Part shown: in pieces, positions 1 through 8,826 of the stretch
Position numbering within the stretch: position 1 is the stretch's first letter
How the letters are laid out: each line of letters begins with the position of its first letter
Source: JAEUOS01 sp965279115
GTDB lineage: Bacteria > Pseudomonadota > Gammaproteobacteria > Burkholderiales > JAEUOS01
Assembly: GCA_965279115.1 (NCBI GenBank)
Contig: OZ257137.1
Coordinates: 4,774,001-4,838,000 of the forward strand
Direction of reading: 5' to 3'
Length of the DNA stretch: 64,000 nt
The notes under the pieces: model-generated
Seen by the model: only the letters and a program-made list of their open reading frames with translations
Database searches by the model: none
Told to the model about the DNA's origin: nothing
Made by a program: the position numbers and the translations under genes

Positions 1-1
1 G

Positions 2-445
2 TCAGCCTACGGACACGAGGTGCCCTGGGCCGGACGGCGCGGCTTCGATTCGCTGGTGCAGTCCACTACAGGTATAAACCACGCCGAAATGCTGGCCGCA
101 GGCGAGGACAAGCCGCGCGCATTGCCGGTGCAGATTCTTGACTACGCGTCGGGTTTCCTGATGGCGTTTGCGGCGCAAGCCGCACTGATCCGCCAGGCGC
201 GCGAAGGCGGCAGCTGGCATGTGCGGATTTCGCTGGCGCGAACAGCGCTGTGGTTGCGCTCACTGGGGCGTGTGGCGGACGGATTTGAGGTTGCGCCTCC
301 GGATGCCGGCGACTATGCGGAGGAATCGCAGTCGGGGTGGGGCAGGCTGATGGCGGTCAGGCACTCCGCGCGGCTTTCGCATACGCCGGTGCAATGGCGG
401 CGGCGATCCGAAAGGCCCGGCACGAGTCCGCCGGTTTGGCCATGA
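2..445 (+). CDS. CaiB/BaiF-family CoA-transferase, C-terminal part (5' end outside window)
   Basis: The frame is open from the first bases and stops with TGA at 443-445, so only the last ~147 residues are present. The text RRGFDSLVQSTTGI followed by RALPVQILDYASG and GGSWHVRISLA is the typical C-terminal half of CaiB/BaiF (class III) CoA-transferases, which move CoA between carboxylic acids. The catalytic Asp of the N-terminal half cannot be checked. A complete second copy of this family lies at 2966-4144, so the gene probably belongs to the same acyl-CoA catabolic region. The substrate is not predictable. Confidence 0.85.
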   Translation, partial: SAYGHEVPWAGRRGFDSLVQSTTGINHAEMLAAGEDKPRALPVQILDYASGFLMAFAAQAALIRQAREGGSWHVRISLARTALWLRSLGRVADGFEVAPPDAGDYAEESQSGWGRLMAVRHSARLSHTPVQWRRRSERPGTSPPVWP

Positions 446-520
446 ATCGGCGCTGGCGACAGTAGAATTGTGGACTTTCTCCTTGTTGCCATCCTGACGG
501 GCTAGCCAGTCTGCGCCACC

Positions 521-1711
521 ATGAGTTCCACCTTCCCGTTCCGACGAACCTGCCCCTTCGACCCGCCGCCGCAGTACGCTGCCGCGCGCGCCGAAGCACC
601 TCTGTTCGCCGTGACCCTGTGGAACGGCAGGCGCGCCTGGGTGGTGACGCGTCATGCCGAGGTGCGCGCCATCCTGATGGATGACAGGCGCTTCAGCGGC
701 CGGATGGCGCAGCCGGACTTTCCCACCGTCACGGCGGCGCGGGTTGCGGTGGACCGCAACGAGCGCGCCTTTGTCGGCATGGACAACCCCGAGCATGATC
801 GTTACCGGCGCTTTTTCACCCGCGAATTCAGCGTGCGGCGCATGCAGGCGCTGATCCCGCGCATGGAAACCCTGGCCAATGGCCTGATCGACGAGATGAT
901 CGCGGCCGGTCCGCCGGCCGACCTGGTGGCAAGCCTCGCGGTGCGCTACCCCTCGCTGGTGATGTCGGAGCTGTTCGGCTCACCCTATGAGGACCACACC
1001 TTCATCATCCGCTGCGCGGTGGCGCGCCACGGCCTGACGCAGTCCGTCGACGAAGCCGAAACCAAGGCGCGCGAGCTGGCGGCCTATGTGCGCCGGCTGA
1101 TCGACGCCAAGGAGGCGACGCCCGGCGACGACATGGTCAGCCGGGTGATCGCCGAGCATGTGCTGCCCGGCAACCTGTCGCGCGACGACTTCGCCGAGAT
1201 CGGCGCGATGATCCTGCGCGCCGGGCACGACACCACCACCAACATGATCGGCATGGGGTCGTTGTTGCTACTGCGTGACGACGGCCTGCGCGCCACCCTG
1301 GCTTCCGACCCCTCGAAGATCGAGGCGGCGGTGGAGGAGTTTCTCCGCTACGTGTCGCCGGTGCAATTTTCGCCGCGCAGGGTCGCGCTCGAGGATGTGG
1401 AGATCGGCGGTGTGCTGGTGAGAAAAGGCGAGGGGCTTTTCATGTCGCTGCCGTCGGCCAACCGCGACGAGCGCATTTTCTCCGGCCCGGATCGGGTCGA
1501 CATCGAGCGTGACAACAGCGAACACCTGACCTTCGGCTACGGCATCCACCAGTGCCTGGGCCAGATGCTGGCGCGCTACGAGTTGCAGGTGATGTACAAG
1601 GCCATCCTGGCGCGCCTGCCCGCCTTGAAGCTGGCGGTGCCGCTCGAAGAGATCCGCTTCAAGGACGACATGCAGATCTACGGCATCCACAACCTTCCGG
1701 TCACCTGGTGA
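521..1711 (+). CDS. Cytochrome P450 monooxygenase
   Basis: 396 aa, the usual length of a soluble bacterial P450. The heme-ligand loop FGYGIHQCLG carries Cys345. The I-helix oxygen-binding motif reads AGHDTTT, and the K-helix ExxR is EFLR (in EEFLRY). No membrane anchor is visible, so it should be cytoplasmic and hydroxylate a small organic substrate with electrons from a ferredoxin. The next gene, ten bases downstream, encodes such a ferredoxin, making the pair a likely functional unit; the ferredoxin reductase is not in the window. Subfamily and substrate cannot be assigned by eye. Confidence 0.95.
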   Translation: MSSTFPFRRTCPFDPPPQYAAARAEAPLFAVTLWNGRRAWVVTRHAEVRAILMDDRRFSGRMAQPDFPTVTAARVAVDRNERAFVGMDNPEHDRYRRFFTREFSVRRMQALIPRMETLANGLIDEMIAAGPPADLVASLAVRYPSLVMSELFGSPYEDHTFIIRCAVARHGLTQSVDEAETKARELAAYVRRLIDAKEATPGDDMVSRVIAEHVLPGNLSRDDFAEIGAMILRAGHDTTTNMIGMGSLLLLRDDGLRATLASDPSKIEAAVEEFLRYVSPVQFSPRRVALEDVEIGGVLVRKGEGLFMSLPSANRDERIFSGPDRVDIERDNSEHLTFGYGIHQCLGQMLARYELQVMYKAILARLPALKLAVPLEEIRFKDDMQIYGIHNLPVTW

Positions 1712-1721
1712 GGGCACGGCC

Positions 1722-1922
1722 ATGAAAGTCAGCATCGACCGGTCAAGATGCGTGGGTGCCGGACAATGCGTCCGGGTCGCGCCTGATGTGTTCGACCAGG
1801 ATGAGAAGGATGGTCTGGTGGTGCTGGTCGATGCCAGTCCCGGCGACGATATCGCCACCTATGTGAAAAAAGCTGCACTGCTGTGCCCCGCGCAGGCGAT
1901 CCGCGTCGAAGCGGATGCCTGA
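1722..1922 (+). CDS. P450-type ferredoxin (3Fe-4S type)
   Basis: 66-aa acidic protein with Cys10 and Cys16 (CVGAGQC) and Cys55 in LLCPAQAI. Three cysteines in the C-x5-C...CP arrangement are characteristic of the short [3Fe-4S] ferredoxins encoded next to bacterial P450s; a fourth cluster Cys is absent. It starts ten bases after the P450 stop and almost certainly delivers electrons to it. The acidic stretch DQDEKD is typical of the partner-docking surface. Known for the family: midpoint tuning for P450 reduction. Inferred: specificity for the adjacent P450. Confidence 0.93.
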   Translation: MKVSIDRSRCVGAGQCVRVAPDVFDQDEKDGLVVLVDASPGDDIATYVKKAALLCPAQAIRVEADA

Positions 1923-1971
1923 CTTCCCGCTGTCCCAGTACAAATTCGCAAACAAACAACGGAGACACCCG

Positions 1972-2952
1972 ATGAAACTCTTCAAGACTGGCTTTTTGGC
2001 CCTGGTTGCGGCGCTTGCCGCCGGCGGCGCCCACGCGCAGGCCGACTACCCGAACAAGCCGATCCGGTGGCTGATCCCTTTTACCCCCGGGGGTGGCACC
2101 GATTTCGTTTCGCGCACGGTGGGAACCCGGCTGGCCGAGACCACCAAATGGACGGTCCTGCTCGAAAACATGCCGGGCGCAGGCGGAAATCTTGCGGTGG
2201 CTGCCGCCGCCAAGGCTGCGCCGGACGGCTACACCATCGTCATCGGCCAAACCGACAACGTCATGCTGGGGCCGTGGCTGTACCCCAATGTCGGTTACGA
2301 CACGGTGAAGAGTTTCGTGCCCATCGTCCAGGTTTCGGTCGCCCCCCTCGCTATCGTTTCCAACGCGGCGGCGGCAGCCAATCCGAAGCTGGGCAATACG
2401 GCCGACATGCTCACACGCGGCAAGTCGCAGGCGGGCCTGTCCTGGGCCACCGCGGGCAACGGTTCGGCCGGGCACCTGTTTGGCGAGCAGATCAAGGGCG
2501 CGACCGGCATCCGCCTGCTGCAAGTGCCGTACAAGGGCGCGGCGCCGGCGCTGGCTGATGTGATGGGTGGTTCGGTGGATGTGGCCATCATGTCCGTGCC
2601 CTCGGTGCTGGGCCTGGTCAAGGGCGGCAAGCTCACACCCCTCGCAGTGACCACCTCGAAGCGGTCGCACATGCTGCCGGATGTCCCGACGCTTGAAGAA
2701 GCCGGTGTCAAGGGGGTGGAGGCCGGCATCTGGCTGGGACTGTTTGCACCGACCGGCACGCCGCCTGCCATCGTCGCGCGCCTGAACGCCGAGGTCAACA
2801 AGGTGCTGGCCATGCCGGACATCCGTGAAAAGATTTCCGCCGGCGGCGCCACCGCGGTGGGTGGAACCTCGGAGGAATTCGCCGCCTTCGTGCGGGCGGA
2901 CTATGCCAAGTGGGGCAAGATCGCCAAGGACGCCAACATCAAGATCGAGTGA
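1972..2952 (+). CDS. TctC/Bug-family periplasmic solute-binding protein
   Basis: 326 aa from ATG 1972, preceded by GGAGACA at 1961-1967; upstream in-frame codons overlap the ferredoxin end and are not needed. An N-terminal signal peptide ends near AHAQA. The mature part opens with YPNKPIRWLIPFTPGGG, the hallmark of tripartite tricarboxylate transporter receptors, and continues with the family pattern NMPGAGG, QVPYKGAAPALADV, TSKRSHMLPDVPTL and GLFAPTGTP. These receptors bind carboxylates or similar small acids in the periplasm. No TctA/TctB membrane partner is encoded nearby. Its place between the P450 pair and a CoA-transferase suggests it captures the pathway substrate. Confidence 0.93.
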   Translation: MKLFKTGFLALVAALAAGGAHAQADYPNKPIRWLIPFTPGGGTDFVSRTVGTRLAETTKWTVLLENMPGAGGNLAVAAAAKAAPDGYTIVIGQTDNVMLGPWLYPNVGYDTVKSFVPIVQVSVAPLAIVSNAAAAANPKLGNTADMLTRGKSQAGLSWATAGNGSAGHLFGEQIKGATGIRLLQVPYKGAAPALADVMGGSVDVAIMSVPSVLGLVKGGKLTPLAVTTSKRSHMLPDVPTLEEAGVKGVEAGIWLGLFAPTGTPPAIVARLNAEVNKVLAMPDIREKISAGGATAVGGTSEEFAAFVRADYAKWGKIAKDANIKIE

Positions 2953-2965
2953 GGCGGCGGTCCCG

Positions 2966-4144
2966 ATGCAACTGGAAGGCATACGCGTCGTCGACCTGAC
3001 GCGCATTCTCTCGGGGCCCTTTTGTTCCATGTTCCTGGCCGACATGGGGGCCGACGTCATCAAGATCGAGGATCCGGATGACGGCGACCCGGTCCGGAAG
3101 CAGGGCGCTGCCGTCAATGGCTACTCCCTCTACTTCGCCAACTTCAACCGCAACAAGCGCTCGCTCACGCTCGATCTGCGCAGCGAAGAGGGCAAGGACA
3201 TCCTGCGCTCATTGATCCGCCGCGCCGACGTGGTGGTCAACAACTACCGCCCGGGCGTGATGGACAGGATGGGCTTTGGCCGTGCGCAATTGCGCTCGCT
3301 CAAGCCCGACATCATCAGTTGCCATGTCACCGGCTTCGGCCTCACCGGGCCCTACGCCGACCGGCCGTCGTTCGACTTCATCGCCCAGGCGATGAGCGGT
3401 TTCATGAGCGTCAACGGTTTCGCCGACGGCCCGCCGATGCGCGCGGCGCCGCCGATCTCCGACCTGGTGGCGGGGCAGCAGGCGGCCATGGGCATCCTCG
3501 CGGCGCTGGTGCGGCGCAACCGCACCGGCGAAGGCGAGGAAATCGCCACCGCGCTTACCGACGGCATGACCAGCATGCTGGCGTTTCTGGCCACCAACTA
3601 TTTCGCCACCGGCAAATTGCCGCTGCGCACCGGCAACGACCACGCGCTGGCTTCCCCCTATGGCTTGTTCGAAGCCTCCGACGGGCAGATCGCGGTGGCG
3701 CCTTCGAATGACACGTTCTACTTCAAGCTGCTGGACGCCCTTGAACTCGGGCACCTGCGCGACCATCCGGATTTCCAGACCAACGACGACCGTTACATGC
3801 ATCGCGCGGCGATCAACGGCGAGATCAACGCGCGTACCCGTGCAAAGCCGGTGGCCCATTGGATCGAGGCGATCAACCGCGCCGGCGTGCCGTGCGGCAA
3901 GGTACTCGACATGGGGCAGGTGTTCGACGATCCGCAGACCCGCCACCAGCAGATGCGCATCACCATCGACCATCCGCAGCATGGCAGGCTCGACGTGCTG
4001 GGATTCCCGGTCAAGTTCACCGACGACCCATGCCGCGTGCACCGTCCGCCGCCGGACCTGGGCGCCGACACCGACGCCATCCTCGCCGAACTCGGCGTCG
4101 ATGGCCCACGCATCACCGATTTGCGCGCACGACGCGTGATCTGA
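2966..4144 (+). CDS. CaiB/BaiF-family CoA-transferase
   Basis: 392 aa from ATG 2966, 13 bases after the tctC stop. It begins LEGIRVVDLTRILSGPF, the conserved N-terminus of class III CoA-transferases, and has the catalytic aspartate Asp166 in ISDLVAGQQAAMG. The C-terminal small-domain segment around residues 300-330 is also present, so the gene is full length. It would activate a carboxylic acid to its CoA thioester by exchange with another acyl-CoA. It is followed by an HMG-CoA-lyase-like gene, which suggests activation followed by C-C cleavage of a 3-hydroxy-3-methyl dicarboxylic acid. Substrate inferred only. Confidence 0.92.
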   Translation: MQLEGIRVVDLTRILSGPFCSMFLADMGADVIKIEDPDDGDPVRKQGAAVNGYSLYFANFNRNKRSLTLDLRSEEGKDILRSLIRRADVVVNNYRPGVMDRMGFGRAQLRSLKPDIISCHVTGFGLTGPYADRPSFDFIAQAMSGFMSVNGFADGPPMRAAPPISDLVAGQQAAMGILAALVRRNRTGEGEEIATALTDGMTSMLAFLATNYFATGKLPLRTGNDHALASPYGLFEASDGQIAVAPSNDTFYFKLLDALELGHLRDHPDFQTNDDRYMHRAAINGEINARTRAKPVAHWIEAINRAGVPCGKVLDMGQVFDDPQTRHQQMRITIDHPQHGRLDVLGFPVKFTDDPCRVHRPPPDLGADTDAILAELGVDGPRITDLRARRVI

Positions 4145-4177
4145 TCTTCCCTTCGATTTCATTGCAAGGAGCACCGC

Positions 4178-5134
4178 ATGTCCTACGCCCCCAAATCCGC
4201 CGACGATCGTTTTGTGCTGGTCACCGAGGTTGGTACCCGTGACGGCTTCCAGTCGGAAAAGGAGTTCATTCCCACGGAAGTGAAGGCCGAACTGATCAAT
4301 GCGCTCATCGATGCCGGTGTCACCAGCTTCGAAGCCACCTCCTTCGTCTCGCCGCGCGCCGTGCCGCAGCTGGCCGATGCGTCGCAACTGATGGACATGA
4401 TCGTGCGCAAGCCCGGTGTGCGCCTGACCGCCCTGGTGCCCAACGCGCGCGGCGCCGAGCGCGCCGCCGCGGCCAAGGTGGACATGATGGCTTCGTTCAT
4501 TTCTGCCTCAGAGACCCATTGCCAGGCCAATCTCAACAAATCAATCGACGCGGCAATCGCGGATTTCAACGAGTTCGCGCCGATCGCGAAGAAATTCGGC
4601 ATCACCGTGCGCGGCGCGGTGGCCACCGCCTTCGGCTGCCCGTTCGAGGGCGAGGTCAAGATCGGGAACATCCTCAAGATCATCGATGCCTACATGGCCG
4701 CCGGTGCCCGCCACATCAGCCTGGGCGACACCACCGGCATGGCCACGCCGCCGGTGGTCAGCCGCACCGTCGAGGCAATCCGGGCGCGCCATCCGGGCGC
4801 CATCATCGCGCTGCATTTCCACAACACCCGCGGCATCGGCCTGGCCAACGTGATGAACGGCCTGGACCTTGGCATCCGCGAATACGAATCCTCGTTCGGC
4901 GGCCTCGGTGGCTGCCCGTTCGCCCCCGGCGCGTCCGGCAACATCTGCACCGAGGACCTTGTCTACCTGCTGCACGAATGCGGCTACGAGACCGGTATCG
5001 ATATCGAAAAGCTCGCTGCTGTGGCGCGGCGCGTGCAGGACGTGATGCACCGCGAACTGCCGGGGCAGTTCATGCGCTCGGGGCCGCGCCTGAAGCTTTC
5101 GTCGCTGGAGTCGATCCGGCGGGCGGTGGGATAG
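4178..5134 (+). CDS. Hydroxymethylglutaryl-CoA lyase family protein
   Basis: 318 aa, the normal size for HMG-CoA lyases. The TIM-barrel signature starts with VGTRDGFQSE (catalytic Arg-Asp). The metal-binding pair appears as ALHFHNTRG, and the mobile catalytic Cys loop is GGLGGCPFAPGASGN. All expected catalytic positions are therefore present. The family cleaves 3-hydroxy-3-methyl-acyl-CoAs to acetyl-CoA or pyruvate plus a keto product. An AAGGAG Shine-Dalgarno precedes the ATG. The gene follows a CoA-transferase and precedes a tctC gene in the same orientation, so this is probably one operon. It could equally act on a related substrate such as citramalyl-CoA. Confidence 0.9.
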   Translation: MSYAPKSADDRFVLVTEVGTRDGFQSEKEFIPTEVKAELINALIDAGVTSFEATSFVSPRAVPQLADASQLMDMIVRKPGVRLTALVPNARGAERAAAAKVDMMASFISASETHCQANLNKSIDAAIADFNEFAPIAKKFGITVRGAVATAFGCPFEGEVKIGNILKIIDAYMAAGARHISLGDTTGMATPPVVSRTVEAIRARHPGAIIALHFHNTRGIGLANVMNGLDLGIREYESSFGGLGGCPFAPGASGNICTEDLVYLLHECGYETGIDIEKLAAVARRVQDVMHRELPGQFMRSGPRLKLSSLESIRRAVG

Positions 5135-5191
5135 TCCCCGGTTCGCAATCAATACAAAAAGACAACAAGACAACGATTTCCGGAGACAAGC

Positions 5192-6166
5192 ATGAACGCA
5201 AAAAGAACCGTGCTGGCGTTGCTGGCTGGGTGCATGGTGGCGCTGGCGATGCCGGCGCACGCACAGGACTTTCCCAACAAGCCGGTCCGCATCATCGTGC
5301 CCTTCGCGCCAGGCGGCAATGTGGACATCACCGCGCGCACGATCGCGACGCCAATGGGCGAGATCCTCGGCCAGCAGGTGATTGTTGAGAACCGTCCGGG
5401 CGGCGGCGGCATGGTGGCCACGGCACAGGTGGTCAAGGGACCGGCGGACGGTTATACGCTGGTGCTCGGGTCTTCCAGCACGATCTCGGTGGCACCGGCG
5501 ACCGCGAAGAATCCGCCTTACGACCCGACGCGCGATCTCGCCGTCGTCGGCCCGATCCAGGCGGTGCCCATCGTGCTGACCGCGTCGGCCAAGACGAATA
5601 TCACCAGCTATCGCGAATTCGCCGCGCAGGCGCAGGCGAGACCCGGACGCATCTCCGTCGCCTCGGCTGGCACGGGAACCTCCAACCATCTGGCCATCGA
5701 ACTGCTGATGAAGCAGTCGGGCCTGAAACTCATCCACGTGCCTTACAAGGGGTCCGGCCCGGCCCTGATCGACCTGGTCGGCGGACAAGTCGAGACCATG
5801 ATGGACCAGCTCACCGCGTCCATGAACCACATCAAGGAAGGGCGGGTCCGTGCCCTTGCGGTGACCACGTCGAAACGTTCGGCATTGATGCCGGACGTGC
5901 CGACGCTGGCCGAACTCGGTGTCGGCGGCTATGAAGTCAGCACCTTCACCGGCCTGTTCGCACCGGCGGGCACGCCGCGCCCGGTACTCGACAAGCTCGG
6001 TGCGACGCTGGCGCGGGTTCTGGCGCAACCGGCCGTGCGCGAGCGCTTTGCCGGTCTGGGCGTCGAGATGATCGACAGCGACGCGAAGGCATTTGAAGCC
6101 TATGTCAAGAAGGACTTCGAGAACTGGCGCGGCGTCGCGCGCGACGCCAACATCTCCCTCGAATGA
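5192..6166 (+). CDS. TctC/Bug-family periplasmic solute-binding protein
   Basis: 324 aa with a signal peptide ending at AHAQD and the family start FPNKPVRIIVPFAPGGN. Later conserved blocks are NRPGGGG, HVPYKGSGPALIDLVGG, TTSKRSALMPDVPTL and GLFAPAGTPRP. GGAGACA sits at 5182-5188, six bases or so from the ATG, the same leader as other tctC genes here. It closes the 1-6.2 kb cluster and is convergent with the next gene. As with the other copies, the ligand is unknown and no cognate membrane subunits are adjacent. Confidence 0.93.
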   Translation: MNAKRTVLALLAGCMVALAMPAHAQDFPNKPVRIIVPFAPGGNVDITARTIATPMGEILGQQVIVENRPGGGGMVATAQVVKGPADGYTLVLGSSSTISVAPATAKNPPYDPTRDLAVVGPIQAVPIVLTASAKTNITSYREFAAQAQARPGRISVASAGTGTSNHLAIELLMKQSGLKLIHVPYKGSGPALIDLVGGQVETMMDQLTASMNHIKEGRVRALAVTTSKRSALMPDVPTLAELGVGGYEVSTFTGLFAPAGTPRPVLDKLGATLARVLAQPAVRERFAGLGVEMIDSDAKAFEAYVKKDFENWRGVARDANISLE

Positions 6167-6185
6167 GCGCTCCCGGTCCGGCGGC

Positions 6186-7025
6186 CTAGGGCCGCACCAG
6201 TGGCTTGTTCGAGAACCAGGCCAGCTGCTGGGTTTGCGCCAGCAGTTGGCCGGTTTCGCTCCAGACCAGGGTGTCCTGGTCGAAAAAGCCGTCGATGCCC
6301 GCGGCGCAGCGCGATTGCAGCAGCACATGGCCGTCGCCGGCCTGCGCCAGACCGGCGGCACCGGTGCGGAAGAACACGTTGTAGGCGACGGTGGTGATCA
6401 CCACCGGATGGTCCAGACGCAGCCAGATCGAAGGAAATGGCGCGTCGCAGATCGCGGTGATGGAGCGGGCGTCGTAGCGGCGCGGTTCGGCATCGCGCAC
6501 CCATAACAGCGAGTTCATGTCCGGCGCCGACTGGAACATCGGGCCGCTGGCCATCCGGTAGTCGTACCGCGCCAGGAACTCGGGCGCGCGAAACGGCCGC
6601 GGCGGCACCTGGGGCAAGGTGACCGCCGGCGGCACCTGCGGCATGACCGCGTCGTTGAGCGTGATGGTTTCGCGCCAGCCCGAGAGGGTGACCGTTGCAT
6701 TGGCGCAGACCTGCTCGTCGCCACCGTCCTCCGGCGCCTGGCGGATCTCGCTTTGCCAGAACGCGGTAGAGCGCCCCTGACGCAGGCAGCGGGTGTGGAT
6801 GGAGAAGGGTGCCTGGCGCAGCGAGCCGATGAACTGCGCCTGCAGTGACACCGGGTCGCCGCGCGCCTCTTCCTCGCTCAGGACGGCGTTTAGCAGCATG
6901 GCCGCGATCCAACCGCCAAACGGGCCGATGCTGTTCCAGTAGAGCGGGCTCGAAGGCGAATGCCAGACGTTCCTGCCCGCAGAGGTGATGGCGAGCGAAC
7001 GATCGAGCGGATGTGCAGGTTGCAT
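6186..7025 (-). CDS. Acyl-CoA thioesterase family protein (TesB-like double hotdog)
   Basis: 279 aa. The segment SPLYWNSIGPFGGWIAAMLL near residues 24-45 and RQGRSTAFWQSEI near residue 83 match the first hotdog of TesB-like acyl-CoA thioesterases; the second half ends with the usual AGDGHVLLQSR-type strand. Such enzymes hydrolyse acyl-CoA to free acid and CoA in the cytoplasm. It is convergent with the tctC gene and divergent from the amidohydrolase, so it is probably monocistronic. The acyl chain specificity cannot be read from the sequence. Confidence 0.8.
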   Translation of the reverse strand: MQPAHPLDRSLAITSAGRNVWHSPSSPLYWNSIGPFGGWIAAMLLNAVLSEEEARGDPVSLQAQFIGSLRQAPFSIHTRCLRQGRSTAFWQSEIRQAPEDGGDEQVCANATVTLSGWRETITLNDAVMPQVPPAVTLPQVPPRPFRAPEFLARYDYRMASGPMFQSAPDMNSLLWVRDAEPRRYDARSITAICDAPFPSIWLRLDHPVVITTVAYNVFFRTGAAGLAQAGDGHVLLQSRCAAGIDGFFDQDTLVWSETGQLLAQTQQLAWFSNKPLVRP

Positions 7026-7152
7026 GGAGTTAAGGAAGGCGGGATTCGAGAGGCCTGCAGTTTACGGGAGCGCATGCGGGGTTCGCCCGTCCCCGACGTC
7101 AAGCCGCTAAACTGGCGGCCGCTCAAAAACAACAACCCCGGGGAGACCGAAC

Positions 7153-8826
7153 ATGCGCGCGCTCGCATCCATACTGGCCTGCATGGCCATCGTTGTTGCA
7201 ACCACCGCCTCGGCGCAGCGCGCCGACACGGTGCTGGTCAACGGCAAGATCGTCACGGCCGATGAGAAAGGCGCGGTGCATCAGGCGCTGGCGATCCGCG
7301 ACGGGCGCATCGTCGCGCTCGGTTCCACGGCGGCGGTCAGGAAGCAGGCCGGACCGGCTACACGGGTCATCGATCTTGAAGGCCGCACCGTGATTCCCGG
7401 CCTGATCGATTCGCACATGCATTCGATCCGCGCCGCGCTCAGCTATTCGACCGAGGTGCACTGGTTTGGCTTGCCTTCGGTGGAAGAGGCGGTGGGCCGC
7501 CTGCGAGAGGCGGCGCGCAAGGCGAAGCCCGGGGAGTGGTTGGTCGTGGCCGGCGGCTGGACGGACGAGCAGTTCCGCGAACGGCGCCGGCCGAACCAGG
7601 CCGAATTGCTGGCTGCCGCGCCGGACAATCCGGTCTATGTGCAGTGGATGTACGGCTGGGCGATGCTGACTCCGGCGGCCTACAAGGCGCTCGGCATCAA
7701 CGGCGAGGCCGACCTGCCGGGCGGCGGCAAGTTCGAACGCGACGCCCAGGGCAACCCCACAGGTGCGATTGTCGGCGGCATCGTGCCCTTGTTCGACAAG
7801 CTGCCGCGGCCGACGTATGCGCAGAAGGTCGAGGGCACGAAGAAGTTCTTCCGGGAACTGAACCGCGTGGGGCTTACAGGTCTGGTCGATCCGGGCGGTT
7901 TCAACATGTCGCCGGAGGAGTACGCACCGCTGTTCGAGGTGTGGCGCACGCGGCAGCTGACGATTCGCATGAACTACAGCTACTTCTCGCAGAAGCGCGG
8001 CCGCGAACTCGACGAATTCAAGGAACTCACGCAACTGGTGCCCATGGGCTACGGCGACGAGATGCTGCGCTTCAACGGCATTGGCGAACGCGTCACCTTC
8101 GGGATGTACAACAACGAGAAGCCGTCCGACGCTGACAAGGAGCAGTTCTACCAGGCCGCGCGCTGGGCTGCCGAGCGCGGCATGACGCTCACCCAGCACT
8201 GGCATGGCGATGCCTCGGTGCACCATCTGCTTGAGGTGTTCGAGCGCGTCAACCGCGAGATTCCGATCGGCAAGCTGCGCTGGTCCATCGCGCACCTGAA
8301 CGACGCCTCCGAGGCCACGCTCAGGCGCATGAAGGCGCTGGGTGTCGGCTGGGCGGTGCAAGGCGCCATGTACTTCGACGGTGAGCGCGAGTTGAAGGCC
8401 AGGGGCGAGGCGACGCTCAGGCGCATGCCCCCCATGGTGACCGGCTTGAAGGTCGGCACGGCGATGAGCGCCGGCACCGACGCGCACCGCGTGGCCAATT
8501 ACAATCCGTTTGTAGCCCTGCGCTGGATGCTCGACGGCAAGTCGGCAGGCGGTGTGGCCCTGCGCGGGCCGGAGGAAACCCCGGACCGGCTGCAGGCGCT
8601 GCGCATGTATACCCAGGGCAGCGCGTGGTTCGCGCACGACGAAGGCCGGCGCGGCGCGCTTTCGATCGGCAAGTTCGCCGATCTTGCGGTATTGAACGGC
8701 GACTACATGACGGTACCGCTGGCGGAGATCGGCAACCTGCACTCTCTCCTCACCATGGTGGGGGGTAGGGTGGTATACGCCGAAGGCAGTTTCACGAAAT
8801 TCGAACAGGAAAGACAGGCCCCATGA
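7153..8826 (+). CDS. YtcJ-like amidohydrolase (exported)
   Basis: 557 aa with a cleavable signal peptide (about residues 1-21, ending TTASA). After the beta-sandwich start ADTVLVNGKIVTAD comes the metal motif GLIDSHMHS with His88 and His90, then TQHWHGD further on, and the C-terminal GTDAHR with the catalytic Asp. This is the amidohydrolase-3 type (YtcJ/N-acyl amidase-like), here probably periplasmic. Its stop overlaps the start of the MetE-like gene by four bases (ATGA), so the two are translationally coupled. The substrate is unknown. Confidence 0.9.
   Translation: MRALASILACMAIVVATTASAQRADTVLVNGKIVTADEKGAVHQALAIRDGRIVALGSTAAVRKQAGPATRVIDLEGRTVIPGLIDSHMHSIRAALSYSTEVHWFGLPSVEEAVGRLREAARKAKPGEWLVVAGGWTDEQFRERRRPNQAELLAAAPDNPVYVQWMYGWAMLTPAAYKALGINGEADLPGGGKFERDAQGNPTGAIVGGIVPLFDKLPRPTYAQKVEGTKKFFRELNRVGLTGLVDPGGFNMSPEEYAPLFEVWRTRQLTIRMNYSYFSQKRGRELDEFKELTQLVPMGYGDEMLRFNGIGERVTFGMYNNEKPSDADKEQFYQAARWAAERGMTLTQHWHGDASVHHLLEVFERVNREIPIGKLRWSIAHLNDASEATLRRMKALGVGWAVQGAMYFDGERELKARGEATLRRMPPMVTGLKVGTAMSAGTDAHRVANYNPFVALRWMLDGKSAGGVALRGPEETPDRLQALRMYTQGSAWFAHDEGRRGALSIGKFADLAVLNGDYMTVPLAEIGNLHSLLTMVGGRVVYAEGSFTKFEQERQAP

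Noticed and set aside
6181..6195. GCGGCC-TAG-GGCCGC hairpin between tctC and the thioesterase gene
   Set aside because: Overlaps the thioesterase stop codon, very short loop, no T-run; not convincing as a terminator.
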